Of a DNA stretch of 64,000 bases, positions 41,899-51,121 are shown in pieces (within the stretch, counting starts at the first letter, position 1; each line of letters opens with the position of its first letter). The notes beneath the pieces were generated by a model, which saw only the letters and a list, made by a program, of their open reading frames with translations, did no database searches and had not been told where the DNA came from. The DNA comes from JACVRW01 sp963739095 (lineage in GTDB: Bacteria > Actinomycetota > Thermoleophilia > Solirubrobacterales > Thermoleophilaceae), in contig CAVTZF010000020.1 of NCBI GenBank assembly GCA_963739095.1, positions 62,001 to 126,000 on the forward strand, given 5' to 3'. The position numbers and the translations under genes were made by a program.

Positions 41899-42912
41899 CT
41901 ACTGGCTGAGCCAGGCGTCGACCTTGTCCCGGTTGTCGGCGACCCAGTCCTGACCCGCCTTCTCCGGATCCTCCTTGTCGCCTGCGATCGCCTTGGCGAC
42001 AGCCTCCTGATCCTCGTTCGTGATCTGCATCTTCTTCAGCACGTCGTACGCGGGCGATCCGCTGTCAGCGAAGTCCTTGCTGAACAGCTTGTTGATGATC
42101 GTCTGGATGTACTCGCACTTGTATTGCTCGGGATCGCCACCCGCCTTGGCATCCTCTTTGCAGCCCTTGAAGAGGGGCGGCAGCTTGACCTCGGCAAGGT
42201 CGTACTGCTGGTTGTAGAACTGCGGCGTGTACCAGTAGAAGAGCACCGGCTTCTGCTGCTTGTAGAGCTGGCTCCAGCGCGCGACCTGGGCCGGCTCGGC
42301 GCCCGCCGTCACGTGCTTGAGGTTGAGGTCGAGGGCCTCGATCAGCTCCTTGTCCTTCTGGACGTAGGAGGGATCGCCGCCGAGGAACATGCCCTGGTCG
42401 CCCGACTCGGGCGTCTTGAACAGCTCCTCCTGGCCCTTCAGCCCCTTCCAGGTCTTGAACTCCGGGTGCTCGTCCATCAAATACTTCGGGATGAACCAGC
42501 CGATGTGGCCCTCAACCCCGAGCGGCCCGCCCATTACGACCGTGCCGGCGTCGTCGATGTACTTCTTGTACTCGTCGACGTGCTGCCAGTCCTCGAGCAC
42601 GGCGTCGACCTTCCCGTCCGCCATCGCCTGGAAGACGGGAATCTCGGTGATCTTCGTGATCTCGACGTCACAGCCGAGGTCGTCCTCCAGGACGGCCTTG
42701 GCGATGTAGGTGTTGGCCGTCGAGCCGGCCCACGCCTGCTCGTTGAGCACCACCTTGCCGCAGTCGGCCTTGGCGGTCTCTCCGCCGCCGCCACCACCAC
42801 CGCCGCCGTCCGACGAATCGTCGTCCTTATCCTCGCCGCACGCCGCGACCAGGAGCACCAGCGCCAGGGCCATTGCAAGCAACAGCGCCAGACGCGTCCT
42901 CTTCCCCTCCAT
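41899..42912 (-). CDS. Glycine betaine/choline ABC transporter substrate-binding lipoprotein (OpuAC-like)
   Basis: A 337-residue lipoprotein with lipidation Cys25 (LVAAC), then an acidic and nine-glycine linker. The body is an OpuAC-type binding protein: LNEQAWAGSTANTYIAKAVLE, VDAVLEDWQH and VLFYWYTPQFY contain aromatic residues suited to cage a quaternary ammonium group. It is the last gene of the importer operon; ATG 42912 overlaps the permease stop by one base (TGATG). The HD gene converges on it with 7 bases between. Confidence 0.88.
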   Translation of the reverse strand: MEGKRTRLALLLAMALALVLLVAACGEDKDDDSSDGGGGGGGGGETAKADCGKVVLNEQAWAGSTANTYIAKAVLEDDLGCDVEITKITEIPVFQAMADGKVDAVLEDWQHVDEYKKYIDDAGTVVMGGPLGVEGHIGWFIPKYLMDEHPEFKTWKGLKGQEELFKTPESGDQGMFLGGDPSYVQKDKELIEALDLNLKHVTAGAEPAQVARWSQLYKQQKPVLFYWYTPQFYNQQYDLAEVKLPPLFKGCKEDAKAGGDPEQYKCEYIQTIINKLFSKDFADSGSPAYDVLKKMQITNEDQEAVAKAIAGDKEDPEKAGQDWVADNRDKVDAWLSQ

Positions 42913-44978
42913 CACGCATTCCCTCCTCGTGGTTGTCCTTGTCGTCTAAGAAGCGTCCAACCGCCTCCGGGGCCGCGGCCCGAGCGGCGTAGCGCCGCAG
43001 CCCGCTGGCCCTGCGTCACGCGGTCGAGTGCGATCCCGAGCGCCAGGATCGCGAGCGATGCGACCACTCCCTCGCCGAACTCGTTGCGCTGCAGGCCGCG
43101 GGCGATCATGTCGCCGAGCGCACCCGAGCCGACGAGCCCGCCGATCACCACGACGGCGAGCACCAGGATGATCGCCTGGTTGACGCCGAGCATGATCGAG
43201 TCGCGCGCGAGCGGCAGCTTCACCTTGGCCAGCACCTGCGCCCGTGAGGCCCCGAATGACGAGGCCGCCTCCACGGCCGCGGGCGGCACGCCCCGCAGGC
43301 CGCTCGTGACGAGCCGGATCACGACCGGTACCGCGTACAGCACCGAAGCGACGATGCCGGGGATCCGCGACACCGGCATCAGATAGATGAACGGAATGAT
43401 GTAGACGAGCTGCGGGAGCGTCTGCAGCGTGTCGAGCAGCGGCCGCAGCAGGCGCTCGACACGCGGGCTCTCAGCCGCCCAGACACCGATCGCGATCCCG
43501 AATGCGACGGCGAGCGCGGTCGCCACGAGCACCTGCGAGAGGGTGTCCATGGCGGGGTCCCAGACGCCCATGACCCCGATCGCCGCGAGCAACACCAACG
43601 CCGTGATCGCCGGGCGCAGGCCGCTGATCACGAGGGCGATCGCGGTGAGCCCGCCGAGCATGATGAACCAGGGCGTCTCGACGAGCACCTTCCGCAGCGG
43701 CTCGAGCATGTACTCGAGCAGGAAGTTCCCGATCGGCTCGGTGATCCCGAACACGAACGAGGTCGGGTCCTGCACGTAGTCGAGCACGTCCTGGATCCAG
43801 CCCAGCAGCGTGTCCTCGATCGTTGCCGTGTAGACGGTGGTGGCCGTCTCGAACTCGTCCGGGTAGATGCTGTCGGCGCCGAGCGCGCGGGCAACGAGCA
43901 CGATCGCGGCGATCGCTGCGAAGGTGGCGACCGTCATCAGGCGGAGCCGCCTGCGGCCCTCTTCGGTCAGGTGCCGGCGTGCGGGGTCGGTGCGCTCCGC
44001 GATCGCGGAGGTTGCGCGGTCGAGCGCGATCGCCATGATCACGATCGCGATGCCGGCGAGGATCGCGAGCGCGGCGTTCGAGTAGAGCCCGTTCGTCACG
44101 ACGTCGCCGAGCCCGCGGCCGCCGATCAGGCCCGCGATCACGACGAGCGAGAGCGCGAACATGATCGTCTGGTTGAGGGCCAGGAGCAGCTGCTTGCGCG
44201 CCAGCGGGAGCTGCACCTTGAAGAGCGTCTGTGCGCGCGTCGAGCCAAAGGCGCTCGCGGCTTCTACGGCGTCGGCCGTGACACCGCGGATGCCGAGCGC
44301 GGTGATGCGGACGGCGGGCGGAATCGCGTAGATCATCGTGCAGATCACGGCCGCCGCAGGCCCCACCGAGAACAGGATCACGATCGGCATCAGGTATGCG
44401 AACGCGGGCACGATCTGCATCGCGTCGAGAGCGGGGGTGAGTCCTCGGTAGAAGCGATCCGAGCGCCCGGCGGCGATCCCGATCGGCACGCCCACCGCCA
44501 GCGAGAGCAGGACGGCGGCCGACATCAGGGCGAGCGTCTGGATGCTCTCCTCCCACAGCCCCATCAGCGCGAACGAGACGAACGCGCCGAAGACGATCAG
44601 CGCCGCCCGCCAGCCGCCGAAGCGCAGCACGATGAGGACCGACGCGGCGATCGTGCCGACCCAGGTGAGCCACAGCAGCATGTTGTTGATGGCCGTCACG
44701 AGCCACTCGGCGAGCGCCCGGAAGCCGTCGAAGATCGCGAACACGATGTTCGGGTTCTCGGCCGTGCGCTGCTCGAGCAGCCAGGTCTGAGCGCTGTCGA
44801 GCCGCTCCGGGAGCTCCTGCCAGGTGAGCGACGCGGGCCAGGGGAACTCGCCGCTCAGCGCGGCGTAGCCCAGCAGGATCAGCGCGACGATCCCCGCCAC
44901 CTGCACCGGCCGGCTGCGCCAGCGCGAGGAGGGCGCGAAGGCCGCCGGGGCTGGGATCCGGCCGCTAGCTACCGCCAT
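42912..44978 (-). CDS. Glycine betaine ABC transporter permease with two fused permease domains
   Basis: A 688-residue protein containing two ProW/OpuAB-type permease domains in tandem. Both copies carry the coupling motif region: AVEAASAFGSTRAQTLFKVQLPLA in the first and AVEAASSFGASRAQVLAKVKLPLA in the second. Each domain also has its own YLMP pore segment. Usual ProW-like permeases are single-domain dimers, so this is a fusion that forms the complete translocation channel in one chain. It starts at ATG 44978, overlapping the ATPase gene by 14 bases. Confidence 0.88.
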   Translation of the reverse strand: MAVASGRIPAPAAFAPSSRWRSRPVQVAGIVALILLGYAALSGEFPWPASLTWQELPERLDSAQTWLLEQRTAENPNIVFAIFDGFRALAEWLVTAINNMLLWLTWVGTIAASVLIVLRFGGWRAALIVFGAFVSFALMGLWEESIQTLALMSAAVLLSLAVGVPIGIAAGRSDRFYRGLTPALDAMQIVPAFAYLMPIVILFSVGPAAAVICTMIYAIPPAVRITALGIRGVTADAVEAASAFGSTRAQTLFKVQLPLARKQLLLALNQTIMFALSLVVIAGLIGGRGLGDVVTNGLYSNAALAILAGIAIVIMAIALDRATSAIAERTDPARRHLTEEGRRRLRLMTVATFAAIAAIVLVARALGADSIYPDEFETATTVYTATIEDTLLGWIQDVLDYVQDPTSFVFGITEPIGNFLLEYMLEPLRKVLVETPWFIMLGGLTAIALVISGLRPAITALVLLAAIGVMGVWDPAMDTLSQVLVATALAVAFGIAIGVWAAESPRVERLLRPLLDTLQTLPQLVYIIPFIYLMPVSRIPGIVASVLYAVPVVIRLVTSGLRGVPPAAVEAASSFGASRAQVLAKVKLPLARDSIMLGVNQAIILVLAVVVIGGLVGSGALGDMIARGLQRNEFGEGVVASLAILALGIALDRVTQGQRAAALRRSGRGPGGGWTLLRRQGQPRGGNA

Positions 44979-46071
44979 CCGACGCCTCTGGCCCATCGGC
45001 CATCGCGCCGAGCACCGCCTCGCGGTCCACGACTCCGACGACGCGCCCGTCCTCGATCGCGCGCACCGGGCGGTCCGTGGCGGCCACCACGGGGATGGCG
45101 TCCCTGACGGTGGTATGGACGTCGAGCTCCGGGCCGCCCGAATCCTCGCCCGGGCGCGGCTCGCGCATGATCCAGCGCAGCGTGAGGACGTGCGTGCGCG
45201 GGATGTCGCGCGTGAAGTTCTCGACGTACTCGTCGGCGGGCGAGCCCACGAGCTCCTCCGGCGTGCCGAGCTGCACGATGCCGCCGTCGCGCATGATCGC
45301 GATCCGGTCGCCGAGCCGCAGGGCCTCGGCCAGGTCGTGCGTGATGAACAGCATCGTCTTGCCGGTCTCCGCCTGCAGGCGGATCACCTCGTCCTGCATG
45401 TCGCGCCGGATCAGCGGGTCGAGCGCGCTGAAGGGCTCGTCGTAGAGCATCAGCTTCGGGTCGACGGCGAAGGCACGGCCGAGCCCGACGCGCTGCTGCA
45501 TGCCGCCCGAGAGCTGGTCGGGGAACTGGTTGGCGGCGTCCTCGAGGCCGACGAGCTCCAGCACCTCCTGGGCGCGCGCCAGCCGCTCGGCCTTCGGCAC
45601 GCCCTGGATCTCGAGGCCGAAGGCCACGTTGTCGATCACCCTGCGGTGGGCGAGCAGGCCGAAGTGCTGGAAGACCATCGCGACGGTGTGCCGGCGCAGC
45701 TCGCGGAGCTCCGCGCCATCGGCCGCCATCACGTCCTGGCCGGTGATGCTGATCTTGCCGGCGCTCGGCTCGATCAGGCGGATCAGCGTTCGCACGAGCG
45801 TCGACTTGCCCGAGCCGGACAGGCCCATGACCACGAAGACCTCGCCGGGGTTGATCTCGATCGACACGTCGCGCACGGCGACGACGCAGCCCGTCTTCTG
45901 GCGGAGCTCGCGCGGCGGCAGCTCGCAGTCCGGTGTCCCGACGAGCTTGTCCCCGTGAGGGCCGAACACCTTCCAGACGCCTTCGGCGCGGACTACCGGC
46001 TCACCGTTCTCGGCGCCGGCGGGGGGCCCCTCCACGGTGGGAGCGACGCTGCCGCTGCCTGTCTCCCTCAT
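44965..46071 (-). CDS. Glycine betaine ABC transporter ATP-binding protein (ProV/OpuAA-like)
   Basis: A 368-residue ATPase: Walker A GLSGSGKSTLVRTL, signature LSGGMQQRVGLGRA, Walker B LMLYDEPFSALDPL and switch FITHDLAEA. The family's N-terminal extension is present (VWKVFG). The C-terminus carries a CBS-like stretch (PVVAATDRPVRAIEDGRVVG), the region used by OpuA for osmotic sensing. It is the first gene of the operon and has the palindrome TGATATATCA ten bases before its ATG, placing it in the proposed GntR regulon. Confidence 0.9.
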   Translation of the reverse strand: MRETGSGSVAPTVEGPPAGAENGEPVVRAEGVWKVFGPHGDKLVGTPDCELPPRELRQKTGCVVAVRDVSIEINPGEVFVVMGLSGSGKSTLVRTLIRLIEPSAGKISITGQDVMAADGAELRELRRHTVAMVFQHFGLLAHRRVIDNVAFGLEIQGVPKAERLARAQEVLELVGLEDAANQFPDQLSGGMQQRVGLGRAFAVDPKLMLYDEPFSALDPLIRRDMQDEVIRLQAETGKTMLFITHDLAEALRLGDRIAIMRDGGIVQLGTPEELVGSPADEYVENFTRDIPRTHVLTLRWIMREPRPGEDSGGPELDVHTTVRDAIPVVAATDRPVRAIEDGRVVGVVDREAVLGAMADGPEASDGGS

Positions 46072-46080
46072 CTGCGGCGA

Positions 46081-46090
46081 TGATATATCA
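46081..46090. promoter_or_regulatory. TGATATATCA operator, site 1
   Basis: A perfect 10-base palindrome 10 bases upstream of the betaine transporter ATPase start. Its ATATAT core can also serve as the -10 element, giving a very short leader. Confidence 0.65.
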
Positions 46091-46151
46091 GGGTTCCGGA
46101 CGCCCGCCAGCGGCTTCGCCGTCGCCTAACACTGCGGCGGGCGGCGCGTCG

Positions 46152-47591
46152 TCAGGTCCGGATGAGGACCGTCTGGAGCTCGGTGAGCGTGTCCATCGGA
46201 TAGGGCCCGCCGACCCGTCCGATGCCGCTCTCGGAGCGGGCCCGGCCGCCCCAGGGGAGGTGCGGCTCCCAGTAGTTCGTGGTCTCGTTGATGTTCACGA
46301 GCCCCATGTGAACCGAGTCCGCGTAGCGCATCCCGGCGCCCAGGTCGGCGGTGAAGATCGCCGCCATCAGCCCGTACGTCTGGCCGTTCGTCTGCTCGAT
46401 CGCATCCTCGAGTGAGGAGATGCTCATGATCGGCGCGATCGGCCCGAAGGTCTCCTGCGTGACTGCGATCGAGTCGGCGGGCACCTGGTCCAGCACCGTC
46501 GGCTCCCAGTAGAGGCTCGTCGGGAAGCCGGACGCGCGGCTGCCGCCGGTCACGACGCGCGCGCCGCGCTCGACCGCGTCGCCGACGTGCTCGTCCATCT
46601 TCTCGGCGCCGGCCTCGTTGTTGACCGGCCCCATCGTCGTCGCGTCGTCGAACGGGTCGCCGAGCCGGACCTCGCGCTGCACCTCGCCGGCCAGCAGCTC
46701 CACGAACTCCTCGCGGACGGCCTCGTGCACGAGCAGGCGCTCGGCCGCGGAGCAGCTCTGGCCGGCGCCGAGGAAGCAGCCCACGCGCGCGGCATCGGCG
46801 GCCGCGGCGAGGTCGGCGTCGTCCATTACGACGAAGGGCCCGTTGCCGCCCATCTCGAGCAGCTGCGCCTTGCCGGCCGCCTGGCGCGAGACGATCAGAC
46901 CGGTCTGCGTCGAGCCGGTGAAGGCGACCGCGCGCGTGCCGGGGTTGACCGCCAGCTCGTCGCCCACCTCGGGGCCCGGACCGAGCACGAAGTTGAAGAC
47001 ACCGGGGGGCAGGTCGGCCTCGGCGACGCACTCGGCAATCAGTCCCGAGCAGACGGCCGTCGAGGGCGCGGGCGTCCAGACGACGGTGTTGCCGCACGCC
47101 AGAGCCGGCGCGAGCACCTCGGCGGGCATCGTGTAGGGCCAGTTCCACGGGGTGATCAGCCCGAGCACGCCGAGCGGCCGCCGCAGCAGGAGCACGCGCC
47201 GGCCCGGCGCCGCGCTCTCCGGGATCGTGCCCTGGATGCGCTTGCCGTCCTCGGCGGCCATGCGGAAGAACTCGATCAGCTCACCCACCTCGACCTCGGC
47301 CTCCGCCTTCAGCGGCTTGCCCTGGTCGAGGGTCAGCACGCGGGCGAGCTCGTCCGCGCGCCGCTCACAGGCGTCCGCCACGCGGTGCAGGAGCGCGGCC
47401 CGCTCGAAGCCGGTGCGCGCCGCCCAGGAGGGGAAGGCCGCGTTCGCCGCCCCGATCGCGCGCCGCGCATCCTCGCGATCGCCCTCCGCCACGGGGCCCA
47501 GCGACTCGCCCGTGGCCGGGCTCGTCGCCTCGACGGTGGCGCCGCTCGCGGCGTCGCACCACTCGCCGTCGATGAACATGCGAGTGCTCAA
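46152..47591 (-). CDS. Aldehyde dehydrogenase, betaine-aldehyde dehydrogenase-like
   Basis: A 479-residue NAD(P)-dependent aldehyde dehydrogenase. LITPWNWPYTMP (catalytic Asn), LLEMGGNGP (general base Glu) and GAGQSCSAAERLLVH (catalytic Cys) are intact. With a choline dehydrogenase, a betaine importer and the shared operator in the same island, oxidation of betaine aldehyde to glycine betaine is the best guess; gamma-aminobutyraldehyde or another aldehyde is possible. It starts at TTG 47591 overlapping the permease stop (TTGA); ATG 47579 is the alternative. Confidence 0.82.
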   Translation of the reverse strand: MSTRMFIDGEWCDAASGATVEATSPATGESLGPVAEGDREDARRAIGAANAAFPSWAARTGFERAALLHRVADACERRADELARVLTLDQGKPLKAEAEVEVGELIEFFRMAAEDGKRIQGTIPESAAPGRRVLLLRRPLGVLGLITPWNWPYTMPAEVLAPALACGNTVVWTPAPSTAVCSGLIAECVAEADLPPGVFNFVLGPGPEVGDELAVNPGTRAVAFTGSTQTGLIVSRQAAGKAQLLEMGGNGPFVVMDDADLAAAADAARVGCFLGAGQSCSAAERLLVHEAVREEFVELLAGEVQREVRLGDPFDDATTMGPVNNEAGAEKMDEHVGDAVERGARVVTGGSRASGFPTSLYWEPTVLDQVPADSIAVTQETFGPIAPIMSISSLEDAIEQTNGQTYGLMAAIFTADLGAGMRYADSVHMGLVNINETTNYWEPHLPWGGRARSESGIGRVGGPYPMDTLTELQTVLIRT

Positions 47592-49147
47592 GGAGCCGAT
47601 TCGGGCAGCGCGCCCTCAGACACCGCGGGCGAGGTCGACTCGAACCGGTGCGATTCGAGCACGCCGGTCTTGTGGCGCTGCACGAACCAGTAGTAGGCGA
47701 GCCCGCCGAAGAAGACAATCCCGATGAAGAGCAGCGCGCCGTACTGGAGGTACCAGTGGAACGGCGGGCTCGCGTTGTAGACGTCCTTGCGCGGCCAGAT
47801 CAGGTTGACGGCCATGAAGATGCCCCATCCGACGGCAAGGAGGTTGATCGGCAGCCCCCACTTGCCGAGCGTGAAGAAGCGGGTCTCCTTCGGCGGCCAC
47901 TCGCCCTTGAAACGCTTGCCCAGCATCGGGATCGTCACGAGCAGGTACGCCATGTAGATCATGATGATCCCGATGCTCGTGATCACCGTGAAGATCTGAT
48001 CGTTGCCGATGTTCACGACGAGGATCAGGATCGCGAGCACGCCGCTGATCACCGCCGGCACGATCGGTGTCTTGGTCTTCGGGTGAACCGTCGCTATCCG
48101 CTCACCGGCCGGCAGGTTGTTGTCGCGCGCCATCGCGAACGCCATGCGGATCGTCGCGGTGTGGACGGCCAGGCAGCAGACCGTCACAGCGATCACCACG
48201 CAGATCAGGAAGATCTTCCCGACCGTGTCGCCGAAGACGTCGAGGATGATGAACTGGAGCCCGCCGAACTCGCCGATCTCGGGCGCGTTGATGTTGCCCA
48301 CGGCCATCATCGCGAACAGGATGATCAGCCCGCCGAGAACGAAGGAGGCGATCACGGCGCGCATGATCGCTACCGGCGCAGTCTTGCGCGGCTCATGGGT
48401 CTCCTCGCCGAGCGAGCTCGCGGTGTCGAAGCCGTACATCACGTAGGCCGAGGCGAGCGAGGCGGCGAGGAAGGCGCCGAAGTAGCCCCACTCGTGGCCT
48501 TGGCCGGTGCCGTGCGTCTCGAACACCACGTCCGGACCACGCGTGGCGCTGGCGAGCAACGCGACGATCAGGACCACGGCCGCGATCAGCTCGATGAAGA
48601 CGCCCGTGCTGTTGATGCGGGACATCAGCTTCACCCCGAGCGCGTTGATCAGCGTGGTGAAGATGATGAGGACGCTGCCGAGGATGACCGCGTTGATGGC
48701 GAAGTCGTTGTCACCTGAGCCGTCACCGTAGAACCAGAAGAAGTCCGAGATCTCCGGCAGCGTGATCTGGTAGGCGAGCGCGACGGCGGCGATCGTCACG
48801 ATCGAGGCGGTGAGCATCATCCAGCCGCCCAGCCAGGCGACGGTGGCGCTCGCGAGCATCTTCCCCCAGTTGTAGATCGAGCCTGCCACCGGGAAGTTCG
48901 CCGCCAGCTCGGCGAAGCAAAGAGCGACCATCAGCTGGCCGACGAACACCATCGGCCAGGTCCACCAGTACGCCGGGCCGCCGAAGGCGAAGCCGAAGTA
49001 GAAGAGCTGGAAGACGCCCGTGAGGATCGAGATGTAGCTGACCCCGGCGGCGAAGCTCGCGAACCTCCCGATGCTCCGGTCGAGCTCCTGCTTGTAGCCG
49101 AAATCCGCAAGCTCGTCCCCGTGATCGCCGGCAGACGTGGTCGCCAC
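47588..49147 (-). CDS. APC-superfamily amino acid/amine permease
   Basis: A 519-residue transporter with about twelve hydrophobic segments. GFDTASSLGEETHEPRKTAPVAI is the conserved APC loop and ends of helices resemble the amino acid-polyamine-choline group. GTG 49147 follows GGGAGGG. The partner aldehyde dehydrogenase, the regulator site directly upstream of its promoter and the surrounding catabolic genes suggest a substrate such as choline or a related methylated amine. Exact substrate cannot be read from sequence. Confidence 0.85.
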   Translation of the reverse strand: MATTSAGDHGDELADFGYKQELDRSIGRFASFAAGVSYISILTGVFQLFYFGFAFGGPAYWWTWPMVFVGQLMVALCFAELAANFPVAGSIYNWGKMLASATVAWLGGWMMLTASIVTIAAVALAYQITLPEISDFFWFYGDGSGDNDFAINAVILGSVLIIFTTLINALGVKLMSRINSTGVFIELIAAVVLIVALLASATRGPDVVFETHGTGQGHEWGYFGAFLAASLASAYVMYGFDTASSLGEETHEPRKTAPVAIMRAVIASFVLGGLIILFAMMAVGNINAPEIGEFGGLQFIILDVFGDTVGKIFLICVVIAVTVCCLAVHTATIRMAFAMARDNNLPAGERIATVHPKTKTPIVPAVISGVLAILILVVNIGNDQIFTVITSIGIIMIYMAYLLVTIPMLGKRFKGEWPPKETRFFTLGKWGLPINLLAVGWGIFMAVNLIWPRKDVYNASPPFHWYLQYGALLFIGIVFFGGLAYYWFVQRHKTGVLESHRFESTSPAVSEGALPESAP

Positions 49148-49223
49148 GTGCGCCCTCCCAGGTTGTAGGTCACGACGCCGCCCGGGGGCCGGGTGACGCC
49201 GTTATTGGGCTCTCCCCGCTGCG

Positions 49224-49253
49224 AATATCCCAGCGGCCGAGGGCCCCTGTCAA
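49224..49253 (-). promoter_or_regulatory. Promoter of the APC permease / aldehyde dehydrogenase operon
   Basis: On the minus strand, TTGACA (49253-49248), an 18-base spacer and GATATT (49229-49224). The GntR-type operator begins four bases upstream of this -35 box. Confidence 0.55.
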
Positions 49254-49256
49254 GGG

Positions 49257-49266
49257 TGATATATCA
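49257..49266. promoter_or_regulatory. TGATATATCA operator, site 2
   Basis: Perfect palindrome between the divergent APC permease and the CBS/nucleotidyltransferase gene, 14 bases before the latter's ATG. One bound dimer could affect both directions. Confidence 0.65.
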
Positions 49267-49279
49267 GTTAGGCCGCAAG

Positions 49280-51121
49280 ATGCACGACATCGCCCAGTTC
49301 CTCGCTCAGCACCCGCCCTTCGACTCGCTCGACGGGGAGACCCTCGAGCGGGTGGCGGGGTCCGCCGAGATCGAGTTCTACGCCTCCGGCACCGCAATCC
49401 TCGAGAGCGCCGAAGCGACCTCGCGCTTCGCCTACGTGATCCGCCGCGGCGCGGTCGAGCTGCTCGTCGACGGCCGCCTCCACGACGTGCTCACCGAGGG
49501 CGAGATGTTCGCCTTCGCCTCGCTGCTGCAGGACGCTCCGCTCGGGTTTGTCGCCCGGGCGGCCGAGGACACACTGGCCTACCGCTTTCCGGAGCAGGCG
49601 ATCCTGCCGGTGCTCGAGCGTCCCGCGGCGGTGCGCTTCGTAGTGCGCTCGCTGTCGAGGGACGTCCACCTGCTCACCCGGAGTGAGGAGCCGGCCGTGC
49701 CGTCTGCGGGCGGCAGGCGGGTGAGCGAGCTGATGCGCGCGCCGGCGCTCGTCTGCCCGCCGGACACCGGCGTGCAGGACGCCGCCCGCCAGATGGCCGA
49801 GGCCGGCGCGACCTGCGTGCTCGTCGACCTCGGCGAGCAACTCGGCATCGTCACCGACCGCGACCTGCGCACGCGCGTGGTGGCCGACGGGGCCGGGCCC
49901 GAGACGCCGGTCTCGGAGGTGATGAGCGCGCCCGCCTGGACGGTCGCGGCCGACCGCACCGGCACCGAGGCGCTGCTCGAGATGCTCGACCACGGCATCC
50001 GCCACCTGCCCGTGCTCGGCCCGGACGGAGCGCTGCTTGGGGTGCTCGACGACGTGGACCTGTTGGCAAGCGAGCGGCGCGCGCCCTTCCGCCTGCGCGC
50101 CCAGATCGCGCGCGGCGCGGACCCGGCCGAGGTGGCGGAGGCGGCCAAGCGGCTGCCCGCGACCGTGATCGCGCTGCACGACGCGGACGTTCCCGCGGCC
50201 GCGATCAGCCGCATGATGGCCGGCATCCACGACACGATCGTGCGCCGCCTGATCGAGCTGGCGCACGACGAGTTGGGCGCGCCGCCGGTGCCCTACACGT
50301 GGCTCGCAACCGGCAGCTACGGGCGCCGCGAGCCGTTCCCGAGCTCCGACATCGACTCGGCGATGGCCTGGGAGGGGGAGGGCGACGACCCAGACGTGCG
50401 CGAGCGGCTCGCCGCACTGGCTGGGCTCGTCGTCGAGGGGCTCACGGCATCGGGCTGTCAGATCGACTCGCAGGGAGCGGTCGCCGGGAAGCCGCTCTTC
50501 ACGCGCTCGATCGGGGACTGGGAGCGCGCGCTCTCCGCCTGGAGCCGCGACCCGGACCAGGGGCGCGGGCTGATGCTCATGTCCGTCGTGATCGAGAGCG
50601 ACGCGGTCTGGGGGTCGACGGCGCTCGCGAAGCGGATCAGCGACGCGGCCGCCCGGGCGCCCGGGCGCGAGCAGCTGCTCACCCGGCTGCGCGCGGCGGC
50701 GCTGGCGCAGCGGCCGCCGACGGGGTTCTTCCGCGATTTCGTCCTGCACTCGACCGGTGAGCGCAGGGGGGTGCTCGACATCAAGCGCGGCGGGTTGCTG
50801 CCGATCGAGTCGCTCGCGCGCTGGGCCGGCCTCGCGGCGGGCGTCGCGGCGGCATCGACGAGCGAACGGCTGCGCGCCGCTGCAAGGGCCGGGACGCTCG
50901 CCGAGGACGACGTCGCCGCCCTGCGCGACGCGCTCGAGCTGATGACGGAGCTGCGCATGGAGCACCAGGTCGAGCAGCTGCGCGCGGGACGCGCGCCCGA
51001 CAACCTGATCGTCCCGAAGAGCCTTCCGCCCGTGACGCGCATGGCTCTGAAGGAGGCCTTCCGGACGGTGGCACGCGTCCAGCGCGGGATCGGCGTGAGC
51101 CTCGGCCTCAGCGCGCGGTGA
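49280..51121 (+). CDS. Cyclic-nucleotide-binding/CBS-pair/DUF294 nucleotidyltransferase protein
   Basis: A 613-residue signal-transduction protein. An N-terminal cNMP-binding-like jelly roll (1-120) is followed by two CBS motifs (about 145-265: VSELMRAPALVCPPD and VSEVMSAPAWTVAAD). A GlnD/DUF294 nucleotidyltransferase domain with GSYGRREPFPSSDIDSAMAW (metal Asp pair) comes next, then a C-terminal helical DUF294 part. Such proteins probably modify or regulate a partner in response to adenine nucleotides. In other genomes they sit beside acetate permeases; here it is under the betaine operator. Start ATG 49280 is within 14 bases of the palindrome. Confidence 0.88.
   Translation: MHDIAQFLAQHPPFDSLDGETLERVAGSAEIEFYASGTAILESAEATSRFAYVIRRGAVELLVDGRLHDVLTEGEMFAFASLLQDAPLGFVARAAEDTLAYRFPEQAILPVLERPAAVRFVVRSLSRDVHLLTRSEEPAVPSAGGRRVSELMRAPALVCPPDTGVQDAARQMAEAGATCVLVDLGEQLGIVTDRDLRTRVVADGAGPETPVSEVMSAPAWTVAADRTGTEALLEMLDHGIRHLPVLGPDGALLGVLDDVDLLASERRAPFRLRAQIARGADPAEVAEAAKRLPATVIALHDADVPAAAISRMMAGIHDTIVRRLIELAHDELGAPPVPYTWLATGSYGRREPFPSSDIDSAMAWEGEGDDPDVRERLAALAGLVVEGLTASGCQIDSQGAVAGKPLFTRSIGDWERALSAWSRDPDQGRGLMLMSVVIESDAVWGSTALAKRISDAAARAPGREQLLTRLRAAALAQRPPTGFFRDFVLHSTGERRGVLDIKRGGLLPIESLARWAGLAAGVAAASTSERLRAAARAGTLAEDDVAALRDALELMTELRMEHQVEQLRAGRAPDNLIVPKSLPPVTRMALKEAFRTVARVQRGIGVSLGLSAR

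Noticed and set aside
46101..46145. Possible hairpin between CGCCCGCC and GGCGGGCG after the aldehyde dehydrogenase stop
   Set aside because: The loop is over 20 bases and GC-rich complementarity of 8 bases is expected by chance here; it was not listed as a terminator.
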